Assembly: GCA_947173495.1 (NCBI GenBank)
Contig: CAMWFQ010000002.1
Span: 186,001 to 250,000, forward strand
Direction of reading: 5' to 3'
Origin: an uncultured Lachnospiraceae bacterium
GTDB taxonomy: Bacteria; Bacillota; Clostridia; Lachnospirales; Lachnospiraceae
Length of the DNA: 64,000 nucleotides
This document shows, piece by piece, positions 34,773 through 44,152 of the stretch. The notes beneath the pieces are model-generated. The model was not told where the DNA came from and ran no database searches. It saw only the letters and a list, made by a program, of their open reading frames with translations. Numbering within the stretch: position 1 is the stretch's first letter; every line of letters starts with the position of its first letter. The position numbers and the translations under genes were made by a program.

Positions 34773-35603
34773 TTAACCTTTAATTCCTGACATGGCAACC
34801 CCTTCTATAAACTGCTTCTGGAAAATCGCAAACATAATCAGCAATGGAAGAACCGCCATTACAGCCCCTGCCATCATCGTAGGGTAATCCGTGGCATATT
34901 GCCCCTGCATAAAAGACAAACCTGCAGAAAGCGTCATTTTTTCCGTGGAAGTATTTACAATCAGCGGCCACATCAGGTCATTCCACGCAAAGCGCAGCGT
35001 TAAAATCCCCAATGCCACCAGACCGGAACTGATCAGCGGAAGCATGATCCGTGAGTAAATCATAAAATGGTTACATCCATCCAGCCTTGCCGCATCCTCC
35101 AGCTCATTCGGAAGCGCCATAAAAAACTGACGCAAAAGAAAAGTACCGAATGCACTGAACAGGTTGGGAATGAATAATGCCGGAATGGTATTTAAAAGTC
35201 CCATGTTCTGAATAATCAGATACTGCGGAAGGATGAAGAACGACGAGGGTACCATAAGTACTGCCAGAAGGCCCGCAAAGATCACATTCCTTCCCGGAAA
35301 CATGATTCTCCCAAACGCATACGCTGCCATGGAGCACAGAAACAGCTGCATCGCCACAGTTACAACGGCGGAAATAATCGTATTGAGATACATCCTTGCA
35401 AAAGGTATCTTGGTAAACACATTTGCATAATTTTCAAACCGCAAAACTTCCGGAAAGATCTGAGGCGGAACCCTGACAGCCTCAGTCTGTCCCTTCAGAG
35501 AGGTCAGTATCATCCATAGAAAGGGCAAAACGGTAATCAGGATTCCCACGCACAAGATTACATATACCACACAATATCCCCATTTCAATTTCTTTTTTTT
35601 CAT
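34773..35603 (-). CDS. Sugar ABC transporter permease (MalG/UgpE type)
   Basis: A 276-residue inner-membrane subunit with six hydrophobic segments. The cytoplasmic EAA loop reads LEDAARLDGCNHFMIYSRIM followed by LPLISSGLVALG. The C-terminus (IFQKQFIEGVAMSGIKG) is typical of carbohydrate uptake type 1 permeases. The ATG at 35603 with AGGAGG upstream is used. It follows the other permease by 11 nt. The ATPase is not in the window, as often with shared MsmK-like ATPases. Confidence 0.95.
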   Translation of the reverse strand: MKKKKLKWGYCVVYVILCVGILITVLPFLWMILTSLKGQTEAVRVPPQIFPEVLRFENYANVFTKIPFARMYLNTIISAVVTVAMQLFLCSMAAYAFGRIMFPGRNVIFAGLLAVLMVPSSFFILPQYLIIQNMGLLNTIPALFIPNLFSAFGTFLLRQFFMALPNELEDAARLDGCNHFMIYSRIMLPLISSGLVALGILTLRFAWNDLMWPLIVNTSTEKMTLSAGLSFMQGQYATDYPTMMAGAVMAVLPLLIMFAIFQKQFIEGVAMSGIKG

Positions 35604-35614
35604 GATCCTGCCTC

Positions 35615-36511
35615 CTATTCGTAATTGACCCATTTATTCTGCATCTTCATCTGGAAGGCAGTAATCACCATGATAATGACAAACAGAAATACTGCCAGCG
35701 CGGACGCATATCCCTTCTTGGAATACTCAAAGGCATTCCGGTAGAAGTAAACCACCATACTCTGAGTCGATTCCATTGCAATGCTGTTTTTGTTGATCAT
35801 CATATAGATCGTATCAAACGTCTGGAAGGTACTGATCAGCGTTGTAATCATTACAAAAAACAGAGTCGGCGTAACCAGCGGCAATGTAATATTTCTGAAC
35901 TGAGCGATCCCGTTTGCGCCGTCAATCGATGCCGCCTCATAATACGACCTGGAAATTCCCTGAATGCCCGCCAGCAGAATGATCATATTATATCCCACCG
36001 AGCTCCATATGGAGACCACGCTTATGGAGATCAGCGCCGTCCGGGTATCGCTCAGAAACTGCACGGATTCCATTCCCAGCAGATTCAGAATATAATTCAG
36101 AATTCCATAGTCTCCGTTATACATCCAGCGCCAGATCATGGCAATGGCTGCTCCCATGGTGACTGCCGGTATAAAATAAATGACCCTGAAAAACGACCGT
36201 CCTCTGATTCCCATATTCAAAAAGCTTGCAAGAATCAAGGAAATGATCAGAATTGCCGGTACAATAATCAACACATATTTGACTGTATTGCCCAGCGACT
36301 GCCACATGACAGGATCCTGAAACATTTTCTGATAGTTCGCCAGCCCTACCCATTTTCTTTTGTTAAATGCCCCCACATCATGGAAGCTGTCAAAAAACAC
36401 CTTAAATACCGGGTAAAAATAAAAAACTCCCAATCCCAAAGCCAGAGGTGCGATCATACCATATCCCCATGCATATTCTTTCGCATGGCTTTTTTTCTTT
36501 CCTGTTTTCAT
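35615..36511 (-). CDS. Sugar ABC transporter permease (MalF/UgpA type)
   Basis: A 298-residue permease with six membrane segments (first at about 20-42) and the EAA loop YYEAASIDGANGIAQFRNIT, then LPLVTPTLFFV. The ATG at 36511 has AAGGAGG upstream; an in-frame start at 36619 would run through a hairpin and is rejected. It pairs with the MalG-type permease downstream and the binding lipoprotein upstream. Confidence 0.95.
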   Translation of the reverse strand: MKTGKKKSHAKEYAWGYGMIAPLALGLGVFYFYPVFKVFFDSFHDVGAFNKRKWVGLANYQKMFQDPVMWQSLGNTVKYVLIIVPAILIISLILASFLNMGIRGRSFFRVIYFIPAVTMGAAIAMIWRWMYNGDYGILNYILNLLGMESVQFLSDTRTALISISVVSIWSSVGYNMIILLAGIQGISRSYYEAASIDGANGIAQFRNITLPLVTPTLFFVMITTLISTFQTFDTIYMMINKNSIAMESTQSMVVYFYRNAFEYSKKGYASALAVFLFVIIMVITAFQMKMQNKWVNYE

Positions 36512-36593
36512 CCGCAACGCCTCCTTTTCTTCAAAAATACCGCACTGTTTTCTCAGCCAGTCTGTTGCAGCAAATACCGGACTTTTGTAATAA

Positions 36594-36619
36594 ATGGGGA
36601 TGCAGCTCTGCATCCCCAT
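36594..36619. repeat. Perfect hairpin between binding-protein and permease genes
   Basis: ATGGGGATGCAG (36594-36605) and its exact complement (36608-36619) are separated by two bases, just after the binding-protein stop. Such intergenic stems commonly protect the binding-protein mRNA so that it is made in excess over the permeases. Confidence 0.8.
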
Positions 36620-36624
36620 CCCTG

Positions 36625-38001
36625 CTACTCATTTGCAAGTACTTCATTCATCTGCACTGCCAGGTTATCGCAGGCTTCTTTTACACTTATTTCCAGATTA
36701 AAAGCTTTCTTTAAGTTGTCAGCCTGATACTGTTCCCACTCTGCTGTGTTGGCAGATGCCGGGTAGGCATAGGAATATTCCTCAGATGACTTAATAAAGG
36801 ACTGTAAATTATAAGCGGAGTTCTTCTCAACCCATCCTGCTGCCGTACCCTTCAGAGCCGGGATCGCCGCTCCTGTCTCCGCCGACAGCTCATTTGCTCT
36901 CTGACCGGCCAGGAATTCCACCCACTTCCATGCTGCCTCCGGGTATTTCGTATCCTTAAAGATACAGTTTCCCAGTCCATGAATAACGGTAGCCTTCTTT
37001 CCATTAATAGACGGCAGTTCCACCACATCGATCTGATCCTTCAGATCCGAATCCAGAACCTGAGCCAGAACCCAGGAACCGCCCCAGTACATAGCCAGAC
37101 GTCCTGACAGGAACTGAACATTTGCCGCCGTCTCCACCAGAGAAGCGGCACTGGGAGACACGCCTGCTTCCTGAAGATCGATCCAGCACTGTACGCCGGC
37201 CTGTGTTTCCGGCTTGTCATAACCCGAAGACTTTTTATCCGCCGAAATCACTTCTCCTCCCGATGCAAAAATCGTATTATAAATTCCCACCTGGGTATCG
37301 TAGGGAGCGCCTATCCCGTATATACTGCCATCCGCCTTGGTCAGCTGCTTTGCAATATCCACCATATCTTCCCATGTCCAGTCGTCTGTGGGATAAGGCA
37401 CGCCGGCATCGTCAAAAATCTGTTTGTTATACCAGACTCCCACCGTATCGAAATCTTTGGGGAGCGCATATTGCTTTCCGTCAATGTTGTACAGATTTAC
37501 CAGTCCTTCCGGATAATTTGACTTATCCAGCTCCGAATCCGCCAGCAGATCATCGATAGGCATCAGAATATCTCCCTGCGCATATTTGGTGATGTTCGGT
37601 CCGTTCATCCAGAATACATCTGCAATACTTCCGCCGGTTGCTCCCGCTTCCAGTTTGGTCCAGTATTCATCCCACACATTCGGTTCCAGTGTAATCTTAA
37701 TATTCGGATAAATCTTGTTAAATTCTTCCACGCACTTTTCCAGATAACTCTGCTGCGCCGCATCCCAGAATGCATAACGGACTTCTCCGGAAATTGTCTC
37801 ATCCCCTCCGCTTTCCGCTTCAGATGCAGCCGCCTCATCTCCTCCTGATGCTTCTTCGGAAGTTGTCTCAGAAGCGCTGCTTTCTGTTTCCGCCGGGGCC
37901 GTATCTCCTCCCGACGTCTTGTCAGAGCTGCCGCATCCTGCCAGGCTTCCCACTGCCATTGCTACAGTCAGGCCAATTGCCAGTAACCGTTTCTTTGTCA
38001 T
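36625..38001 (-). CDS. Sugar-binding lipoprotein of ABC transporter (family 1)
   Basis: Extracellular solute-binding protein of 458 residues. The signal ends in the lipobox SLAGC, so it is lipid-anchored; a Ser/Glu/Gly-rich linker (about 25-75) follows. The binding domain has YLEKCVEEFNKIYPNIKITL, DVFWMNGPNITKYAQG, LPKDFDTVGVWYNKQIFDDA and AWKWVEFLAGQRANELSAET. A GGGAGG site precedes the ATG at 38001. First gene of the binding protein-permease-permease operon. Confidence 0.95.
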   Translation of the reverse strand: MTKKRLLAIGLTVAMAVGSLAGCGSSDKTSGGDTAPAETESSASETTSEEASGGDEAAASEAESGGDETISGEVRYAFWDAAQQSYLEKCVEEFNKIYPNIKITLEPNVWDEYWTKLEAGATGGSIADVFWMNGPNITKYAQGDILMPIDDLLADSELDKSNYPEGLVNLYNIDGKQYALPKDFDTVGVWYNKQIFDDAGVPYPTDDWTWEDMVDIAKQLTKADGSIYGIGAPYDTQVGIYNTIFASGGEVISADKKSSGYDKPETQAGVQCWIDLQEAGVSPSAASLVETAANVQFLSGRLAMYWGGSWVLAQVLDSDLKDQIDVVELPSINGKKATVIHGLGNCIFKDTKYPEAAWKWVEFLAGQRANELSAETGAAIPALKGTAAGWVEKNSAYNLQSFIKSSEEYSYAYPASANTAEWEQYQADNLKKAFNLEISVKEACDNLAVQMNEVLANE

Positions 38002-38204
38002 TTTAATACCTCCCATTCTTGAATTCCTGTTGATGTAAAAGCTGTTTTTATCATAATCAATTCCTTTGTTATCGTCTATCGACGCTGTTTACCGAAAACT
38101 TGTAATATATTTTATTCCTGCCGGGTCAATACAAAAAGCGACAAAATAAAACCAACTTTTTCCGGTTTCTTTGTCGCTTTTGTCAAATATTAACCTTTTT
38201 CTTG

Positions 38205-39449
38205 TCATTTGTTTACTTTGTTCAGTTTGTCCAGGAATTTTTCCAGGGAAAGCTCTCCTTCCAAAAAGCCTTCTATATTTGTGTCATATTCTGCGATCCA
38301 TGCACTGCTCCAGCGGTTCACCGGAATTTCTCTGAATGTATCCGCCCCCATTACCACCTGATAAGCCCGATAAAGATCCGGCCTCTCTCCGTACACCTCC
38401 TTCAGATCCACCTTTGGGTTAGAAGGGACCTGTCCGGTCTCCATGAGAATTCGCTTTTGTACCGTCTCACTCAGCATATATTTCAAAAAACGGATACATG
38501 CCTGTTTTTTCTTTTCATCTCCCGAATTTCCCACCAGGTATCCCGTACATGCCGACAACATCCCTACGCCTTTGCCATCCTCCGAGGGAAACAGGGCATA
38601 TCCGGCTTTCAGATTCGAATGAAGCATCTGCTCTCCCCACACTCCGTTAACGCAGATGGCCGAGTGGCCGATGTTAAAGCTTCTCACTTTATCACGGAAC
38701 GAATAATTTTCATCCTCCACGCTTGCCAGAAGTCCTATCTTTTGAAGCGTTTGCAGTGCCTCCGCCAGATTTTGGTCTTCTCCGTTTCCCTGCGCGTCTT
38801 TTTCCGGATCCATAATGGCATCCAGCAGGTACAGACAGGTTTCCGGGTCCAGATGGATAGGCACTGTGGATAGTTTTTCCTTTTCGGCCCACTGCCCGAT
38901 CTTCTGGCAGCAGTCAAGAAATTCCTCCCAGGTGGCCGGCTCTTTCCTGATTCCCGCATTGCGGAAAATCTCTTCGTTATACCAGTACCCGCTTACCAGC
39001 AGCACATCCGAAACCGTATACAGCTCCCCTTTTTCATTGGTCCACCGCTCGAATATGACAGGAGAGATGGAATCCATCAGTTCCTGGTCCTCCTGGATAT
39101 AAGGCATCAGATTCAACGCATATCCGTTATGGACCATAAAGGAATACAGATCATCCCTCCCTTTTCCTCCGGTAAAGATCAGATCCGGCACCTTTCCCAC
39201 TGCCAGCATGTCCCGGGCCTTTTCAATCACTCCTTCCAGAGAGGGCATGGAAATCATATTCAGCCTGACGTCCGGATTTTCCTTTTCGAAATCCTGATAG
39301 ATCTGCCGCATCACCTGATTATCCTTTTCCGTGGTTCCCCAGCCGTGCAGCAATGTGATCTCTGTCATTTTTTCTTCTTTCTCCGCTCCGCAGCCAAAAC
39401 CACATATACAAAAAGCGATCAGTATCGCTATCCTCCATCTTCTTTTCAT
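38205..39449 (-). CDS. Second sugar-binding lipoprotein, next to the YesM/YesN pair
   Basis: A 414-residue family 1 binding protein starting MKRRWRIAILIAFCICGFGC; the cysteine after GFG could be lipid-modified, though the lipobox is atypical. Domain features: ITLLHGWGTTEKDNQVMRQI, DFEKENPDVRLNMISMPSLE, SGYWYNEEIFRNAGIRKEPA. The ATG at 39449 has GAGGGAAAAA from leader repeat A as its ribosome site; in-frame codons further upstream are repeat sequence. It has no own permease and lies directly after the response regulator, so a sensing role is possible. Confidence 0.9.
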   Translation of the reverse strand: MKRRWRIAILIAFCICGFGCGAEKEEKMTEITLLHGWGTTEKDNQVMRQIYQDFEKENPDVRLNMISMPSLEGVIEKARDMLAVGKVPDLIFTGGKGRDDLYSFMVHNGYALNLMPYIQEDQELMDSISPVIFERWTNEKGELYTVSDVLLVSGYWYNEEIFRNAGIRKEPATWEEFLDCCQKIGQWAEKEKLSTVPIHLDPETCLYLLDAIMDPEKDAQGNGEDQNLAEALQTLQKIGLLASVEDENYSFRDKVRSFNIGHSAICVNGVWGEQMLHSNLKAGYALFPSEDGKGVGMLSACTGYLVGNSGDEKKKQACIRFLKYMLSETVQKRILMETGQVPSNPKVDLKEVYGERPDLYRAYQVVMGADTFREIPVNRWSSAWIAEYDTNIEGFLEGELSLEKFLDKLNKVNK

Positions 39450-39519
39450 TTTTTCCCTCATTTCTGCGCTTCTTTCTGCACATGACGAGTTTGCGGCAGG
39501 CAGCGCGCAGACACAAATC
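39450..39519 (-). repeat. Leader repeat A, copy 3 (upstream of second binding protein)
   Basis: Minus strand: GATTTGTGTCTGCGCGCTGC, then CTGCCGCAAACTCGTCATG and GCGCAGAAATGAGGGAAAAA, ending at the ATG. The most complete copy together with 20721-20784. Confidence 0.85.
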
Positions 39520-39581
39520 TTTTTCCTCCTGCACATCGCAGGCAGCGCTTGCGATACTGCCGCCTATTAACTGTCCATGCT

Positions 39582-41126
39582 TTATTTCCAAACTTCCTCT
39601 TCCTGATCCTGCAGTGTTCTTTCATACTCCCTGGGCGCATGTCCCGTATATCGTTTGAACATCTTGGAAAAATAAGCTGTGTCTTCCACGCCTACCAGCT
39701 CCGCAATTTCCCATATCTTCTTTTTTCCCTCTGACATATATCTCTTTGCCTCTTCCATCTTTCTCCGGTTAATGACATTAAACAGATTTTCTCCCGTTTT
39801 CTGCTTATAGATCCTGCTGAGATAGCTTCTGTTTACATAGACTGCATCGGCGACATCATCCAGCGTAAGTTTTCTTGTATAATTCTTTTCTACAAAAGCA
39901 TCCACTCTGCTTACCAGATCCTCTTCGTTTTTCCTCCCGCTGTTTATCTTTTCAGCCACAGACAACATACAGCTGTTCAGCCAGTCCACCAGAGCACTGA
40001 TACTGGAGCTTCTGAAAATACGGGCATCCCCCTCTTCCGTTTCCACATCCAGAATCTCTTCGTCTTTCCAGCCAAACTCTCTGCATATTCTGCGGCATTC
40101 TGTGAGAATCATCAGACATCCTCTTCGGATCTGAATATCCGAAAAATTCCGTATGCCGGCGGCAAAATCAGTGGTCTCCCGGACAAGCTTTTCCTGATCT
40201 CCCTGCTCCATAGATGCGATCATCCTGCTGATAATTGCAACAATTTCTTCTCTGGATAAATGCGCTTCTCTGTCGATCAGAACCAGATTCAGTTCTTTCT
40301 CATTACAATCCAGAAAATGGGTGCACAAATAATTCACCACCTCGCTGTAGGCACTGCTGACTTTGTCTATCCCCTCATATATTCTGCCGATGGTGACCAT
40401 CAGATTCCCGCCTTCGCCATCCAGAAGGTTATGGCAGACGGATCTTAATTCTACTTCTTTGTTTTCCTTCATTGATACCAGTACAACATATTCCATTACG
40501 CTGACAGCAAGTATCCGGATCATCCAGTCGCCGAACGTTTTTTGAATCTTTTCTTCCATCTGTTCGATCAGGGCTTCTCTGTTTTCTCCTTCCCCCAGAT
40601 GCCCTTTGATCACAATCAGGCAAAAACTGCTAAACTGTTCCTCAAACCAGCGATAAACACTCTTTTTGCTCTCCTCCAGAGGATCCAGATATTCTGATTC
40701 ATACAGCAAAAGGCGGAGCATATCCTTTTCTTCATTTTTATTTTCATGAGTCTGCTCCAGGTACTCCCGCATTTTAAGCAGCGCCTCCGGAAGCTCCTCC
40801 AGTACATTCCTTTTCATGACATAGCTTTTCACCTGATAATCAATCGCCCGCTTTGCATACTGAAATTCTGAATATGCTGTCAGCAAAATAACTGCAATCT
40901 CCGGCCACTCTTCACTGATCCTCTTTGCCGCTTCCAGTCCGTCCATGATTGGCATGCGAATGTCCAATATGACCAGATCCGGCTGCAGCTCCGGAATATG
41001 ATCCAGCAGCTCTTTCCCGTTTTTGTACCATCCCTCCAGTATATATCCCAGTTTCTCCCACGGAATCAGTTCCCGGAGCCCCTCCCTTACAAAGGGCTCG
41101 TCATCCGCCAGTAATACCTTCCACAT
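39582..41126 (-). CDS. AraC-type response regulator (YesN family)
   Basis: A 514-residue regulator: receiver domain MWKVLLADDEPFVREGLREL with phosphoacceptor in LVILDIRMPIMDGLEA, a central ~250-residue linker, and a C-terminal AraC DNA-binding domain (LTLDDVADAVYVNRSYLSRI, KQKTGENLFNVINRRKMEEA, IAELVGVEDTAYFSKMFKRY, TGHAPREYE). The ATG at 41126 is preceded by AAAGGAGAA. It pairs with the sensor kinase just upstream and probably controls the adjacent sugar transporter. Confidence 0.95.
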   Translation of the reverse strand: MWKVLLADDEPFVREGLRELIPWEKLGYILEGWYKNGKELLDHIPELQPDLVILDIRMPIMDGLEAAKRISEEWPEIAVILLTAYSEFQYAKRAIDYQVKSYVMKRNVLEELPEALLKMREYLEQTHENKNEEKDMLRLLLYESEYLDPLEESKKSVYRWFEEQFSSFCLIVIKGHLGEGENREALIEQMEEKIQKTFGDWMIRILAVSVMEYVVLVSMKENKEVELRSVCHNLLDGEGGNLMVTIGRIYEGIDKVSSAYSEVVNYLCTHFLDCNEKELNLVLIDREAHLSREEIVAIISRMIASMEQGDQEKLVRETTDFAAGIRNFSDIQIRRGCLMILTECRRICREFGWKDEEILDVETEEGDARIFRSSSISALVDWLNSCMLSVAEKINSGRKNEEDLVSRVDAFVEKNYTRKLTLDDVADAVYVNRSYLSRIYKQKTGENLFNVINRRKMEEAKRYMSEGKKKIWEIAELVGVEDTAYFSKMFKRYTGHAPREYERTLQDQEEEVWK

Positions 41127-41157
41127 AATTGCTCTTTCTCCTTTACCGCCTCTCTCT

Positions 41158-42906
41158 TTATGTGCTGTTCTCCATGATAAACGGAAGCAGCAATTCAATA
41201 TGAGTCCCCTTTCCCGGCTCACTTTTGATCCTCATTCCATAAGATTTTCCATACAGATTCTGTACCAGACGCTGGATATTCATAATCCCCACACGGGGAT
41301 GTCCGCCTTCTTCTTTCAACTGAAGATTCCATTTTTCAGTATCAAATCCCACTCCATCGTCTTCCACCAGTATCCACAGTTTCCTGTCCTGTCCTGCTTC
41401 AGTACCGGATGACTTTTCCTGGACAGAGCGGATTTCCACACGGATGTATCCTTCCTCTCCTTTGGGTTCCAGCCCGTGAATCATTGCATTTTCAACCAAC
41501 GGCTCTATACTGAGCCTGGGAATCCTGCACTTTTTAAGTTCCTCAGATTCCCAGATAATATCATATCTGACCATGTCCCGGAAACGCTGTCCCTGAAGGT
41601 AAAGATAAAATCCTACAATTTCCATCTCATCTGCAAGCGGAATTTCAATCTCCCCCTTCCGGAAAATTTTCCCCTGCATCAGTCCCGAAAACGCCGTAAC
41701 CATCTGATACAGTTCTTCGTCTTTGTTTCTCTTCATCCGCATACTGATCATGGCCAGCACATTAAACATAAAATGCGGGTTCATCTGCGCCTGCAGATAC
41801 TGGATCCTGGCCTTACTGGCCAGTATCTGATTCTCATATACTTCTTTAATCAGCTGATTGATTTTCCGGGTCATTTCATTAAAGGAATCGCTGATCTCCC
41901 GGAATTCCCGGATTCTGTATTCCTCCAGACTGGTTTCAAAATCACCTGTTCCCACTTGCTTGATCCGCTGGGCAATATTTTCCAGCGGTCTGGTCATCCG
42001 GACAGAGAAAAACAGGACAGCCCCCATCACCACCAGAAAAGACACCATAAAAATCACCCAGCACATCGCCAGCATCGGCCTGATAGACAAATACAGCATT
42101 CCTTTTGGAATCATCATATAAGAGGTCAGACCAAAGCTGCCCGCCTTCTGTCTGTAAAAATAACTTTTCCCCCCGCAGGTAATCATGCCTTCACTCTCTC
42201 TCATTTCCGCAACATCAAGTCCGGGAACAGCGCTGCCTCCCACTTCTTTTCCTGCATTATCTACCAGCAGCCAGTAATAGGTCTTATACTTTTCCAGCTG
42301 CGCAAAAAGTCTGTCAAAACTTTCTTTTTCTATGGCGGCGGCACAATAGCCGATCACCTCCATATCGGTATCATAAAGCGCAAAACACAGATCCATAAAA
42401 TTTCCATGCTGGCGATAATAAAAAATCTGATCCTGATTCCCATAGCTTGCCAGGCAGTCCTGAACATATTGATCCATGGATGCGCGCGCTGACATACTTT
42501 CCGGATAAAAGTGTGTCCCTACAAACCGCATATCTTTATTAAATACATAAAAATCCCGTACTACCGGATAGGTTTCAGCTACCATGTTTCTCTCCGAAAA
42601 CAGATTAACCCCCTGCTCCAGCTGATAAAGAATCTCTTCTTTATCTCCTTCGTTATTCTGAAAGAAATCCAGCATCACTTCATTTTTTCTGAGATAGGAT
42701 ACGGCTTCCTCGAGAAATTGCAGCCTGGCGGTAAATTGCCTCTGAACACTCTGCATGTAGAAATCCATGTTCTCCTTTTCCTGACGGGATGTTTCCTGAA
42801 ACACAATTACAGTAAAAATAAGCCCCAGAATACAGATTGCAATAATATTTGATCCTATGATCATCCGAAGCAGCTCAAAACACAGGGTCTTTTCTTTCTT
42901 TTTCAT
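41158..42906 (-). CDS. Sensor histidine kinase (YesM/LytS-like)
   Basis: A 582-residue kinase: membrane segments at about 12-32 and 285-308, an extracellular sensor between them, a HAMP segment (RPLENIAQRIKQVGTGDFE), the His_kinase motif QMNPHFMFNVLAMISMRMKR and an ATPase domain (GLEPKGEEGYIRVEI, VEDDGVGFD, VGIMNIQRLVQNLYG). The NPHFMFN motif carries the phosphoacceptor histidine in this class. Translated just before the YesN-type regulator. Confidence 0.95.
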   Translation of the reverse strand: MKKKEKTLCFELLRMIIGSNIIAICILGLIFTVIVFQETSRQEKENMDFYMQSVQRQFTARLQFLEEAVSYLRKNEVMLDFFQNNEGDKEEILYQLEQGVNLFSERNMVAETYPVVRDFYVFNKDMRFVGTHFYPESMSARASMDQYVQDCLASYGNQDQIFYYRQHGNFMDLCFALYDTDMEVIGYCAAAIEKESFDRLFAQLEKYKTYYWLLVDNAGKEVGGSAVPGLDVAEMRESEGMITCGGKSYFYRQKAGSFGLTSYMMIPKGMLYLSIRPMLAMCWVIFMVSFLVVMGAVLFFSVRMTRPLENIAQRIKQVGTGDFETSLEEYRIREFREISDSFNEMTRKINQLIKEVYENQILASKARIQYLQAQMNPHFMFNVLAMISMRMKRNKDEELYQMVTAFSGLMQGKIFRKGEIEIPLADEMEIVGFYLYLQGQRFRDMVRYDIIWESEELKKCRIPRLSIEPLVENAMIHGLEPKGEEGYIRVEIRSVQEKSSGTEAGQDRKLWILVEDDGVGFDTEKWNLQLKEEGGHPRVGIMNIQRLVQNLYGKSYGMRIKSEPGKGTHIELLLPFIMENST

Positions 42907-43042
42907 AAAGTATCCTTTCCGCAGACGTCATGCTGTCACAGGACCTTCTCTGATTTTATGAAAATCCTATCTCTTTTGGGATGCATTTGTTCCCCGGACA
43001 TGCTATGATCATTTTATACGATTTTCAGGGAGTGAAAAATAA

Positions 43043-43417
43043 ATGAACGAACAGACACTGATCCATTTTATTCATGAATTATGCCTCCACGCCGGAGAAG
43101 ACCAGACCTTTGCAGACACCTTTTGGGAAAAGCTCAGAGAGGATGAAGAAATCCTTCAGGAATTCATCTACTACATAACCCACAGCAGCTTTTCCTGTAA
43201 GGCCAAAGTGGAAGGTTACACTGTCGTTGACATCATGGTCTGGCAGATGGACCATTTCAAAGCCCGCCTGGACCGTGATAACACCGGCACCCGCCAGAAT
43301 GGGGACCGGATGCTCCTGTTAGCCTTCGATACCCTCCTGAACATGCGTCTGGACCCCCGCCCCTACATTCAAAAGCTTCAAAACGAAACCGGCACTGACT
43401 ATCCGGACAAATACTGA
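43043..43417 (+). CDS. Uncharacterised 124-residue cytoplasmic protein
   Basis: Not recognised. The product is acidic and mostly helical by composition, rich in His, Phe and Trp (NEQTLIHFIHELCLHAGEDQ, YTVVDIMVWQMDHFKARLDR), without signal peptide or membrane segment. GGGAGTG lies nine bases before the ATG. The coding pattern is clear (GC-rich third positions) and it stands alone on the plus strand, convergent with the zinc-ribbon membrane gene. Confidence 0.7.
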   Translation: MNEQTLIHFIHELCLHAGEDQTFADTFWEKLREDEEILQEFIYYITHSSFSCKAKVEGYTVVDIMVWQMDHFKARLDRDNTGTRQNGDRMLLLAFDTLLNMRLDPRPYIQKLQNETGTDYPDKY

Positions 43418-43429
43418 ATATTTTCTTCC

Positions 43430-44134
43430 TTAAAAATGCAGCCGTCTCTGTACTGCCTCACGCAGCCGTCTTCTTGAGAGCACTGTGACCAGGAGTACCA
43501 CGATCACGCCGCATACGGTAAGCACTACGGCGGACCAGACAATCCGAAGAGGATCGCCAAAATAATGCCTGATCAGGAGCTCGATCCCCACGCACAGGAA
43601 AGCGGTCTCCGCAAAAAAGTAAAGAGCGGTTGTGATATAGGAAACCGGGAAGGAGCGCAAAAGCAGTGTAAAAATCTCCACCAGTATGGTCACCAGCGCC
43701 ACGATCGGGAGGGCAAGTCTCATAAACCACTCGTCGGAAGAAGTGTTGAAGGTGATCATGTACAGATAAAGCCCTACTGCCGCACCGTCAAACAAAAGGG
43801 AAATATAAATCGGCAGTTTGGTATAAATCACCGCCGGTATGGCAAGCACAAATAAAATCAGACAGGCTCCGATGATAAACAAAGACCAGAGCGAGCCGGA
43901 AAATGTAAAAATATTCAAAAGGAGACAGCTTAAAGAGGTCGCTCCCAGGACGATACAGATCAGAATGGTAAGATCTGTCTTCTTTACCACGTCCACCTGT
44001 CCCCGCGCTTTCGGGTAGGGGGAGGTTACTCTTTGTTTGTAAAGCTCCTTCGGATTGATCACAGGGGTATTACAGAGAGGGCATTCCGTCAGGGAAGGCT
44101 CCAGCTCCACCCCGCAGTTTACGCAATATGACAT
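43430..44134 (-). CDS. Zinc-ribbon multi-span membrane protein (DUF6320-like)
   Basis: A 234-residue protein with an N-terminal CVNCGVELEPSLTECPLC zinc ribbon, then about six hydrophobic segments from residue ~55 to ~225 and a basic C-terminus. I associate this layout with DUF6320, which co-occurs with condensation-type acyltransferases in Clostridia; this recall is unverified. It follows that acyltransferase gene by 18 nt, so the two are almost certainly cotranscribed. Function unknown. Confidence 0.75.
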   Translation of the reverse strand: MSYCVNCGVELEPSLTECPLCNTPVINPKELYKQRVTSPYPKARGQVDVVKKTDLTILICIVLGATSLSCLLLNIFTFSGSLWSLFIIGACLILFVLAIPAVIYTKLPIYISLLFDGAAVGLYLYMITFNTSSDEWFMRLALPIVALVTILVEIFTLLLRSFPVSYITTALYFFAETAFLCVGIELLIRHYFGDPLRIVWSAVVLTVCGVIVVLLVTVLSRRRLREAVQRRLHF

Positions 44135-44152
44135 ATCTGACTCCTTTTACTG

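Noticed and set aside
39450..39536. N-terminal extension of the second binding protein (ICVCALPAANS..)
   Set aside because: The same peptide-like string appears before the oxidoreductase; it is translated leader repeat A, and the signal peptide begins downstream.
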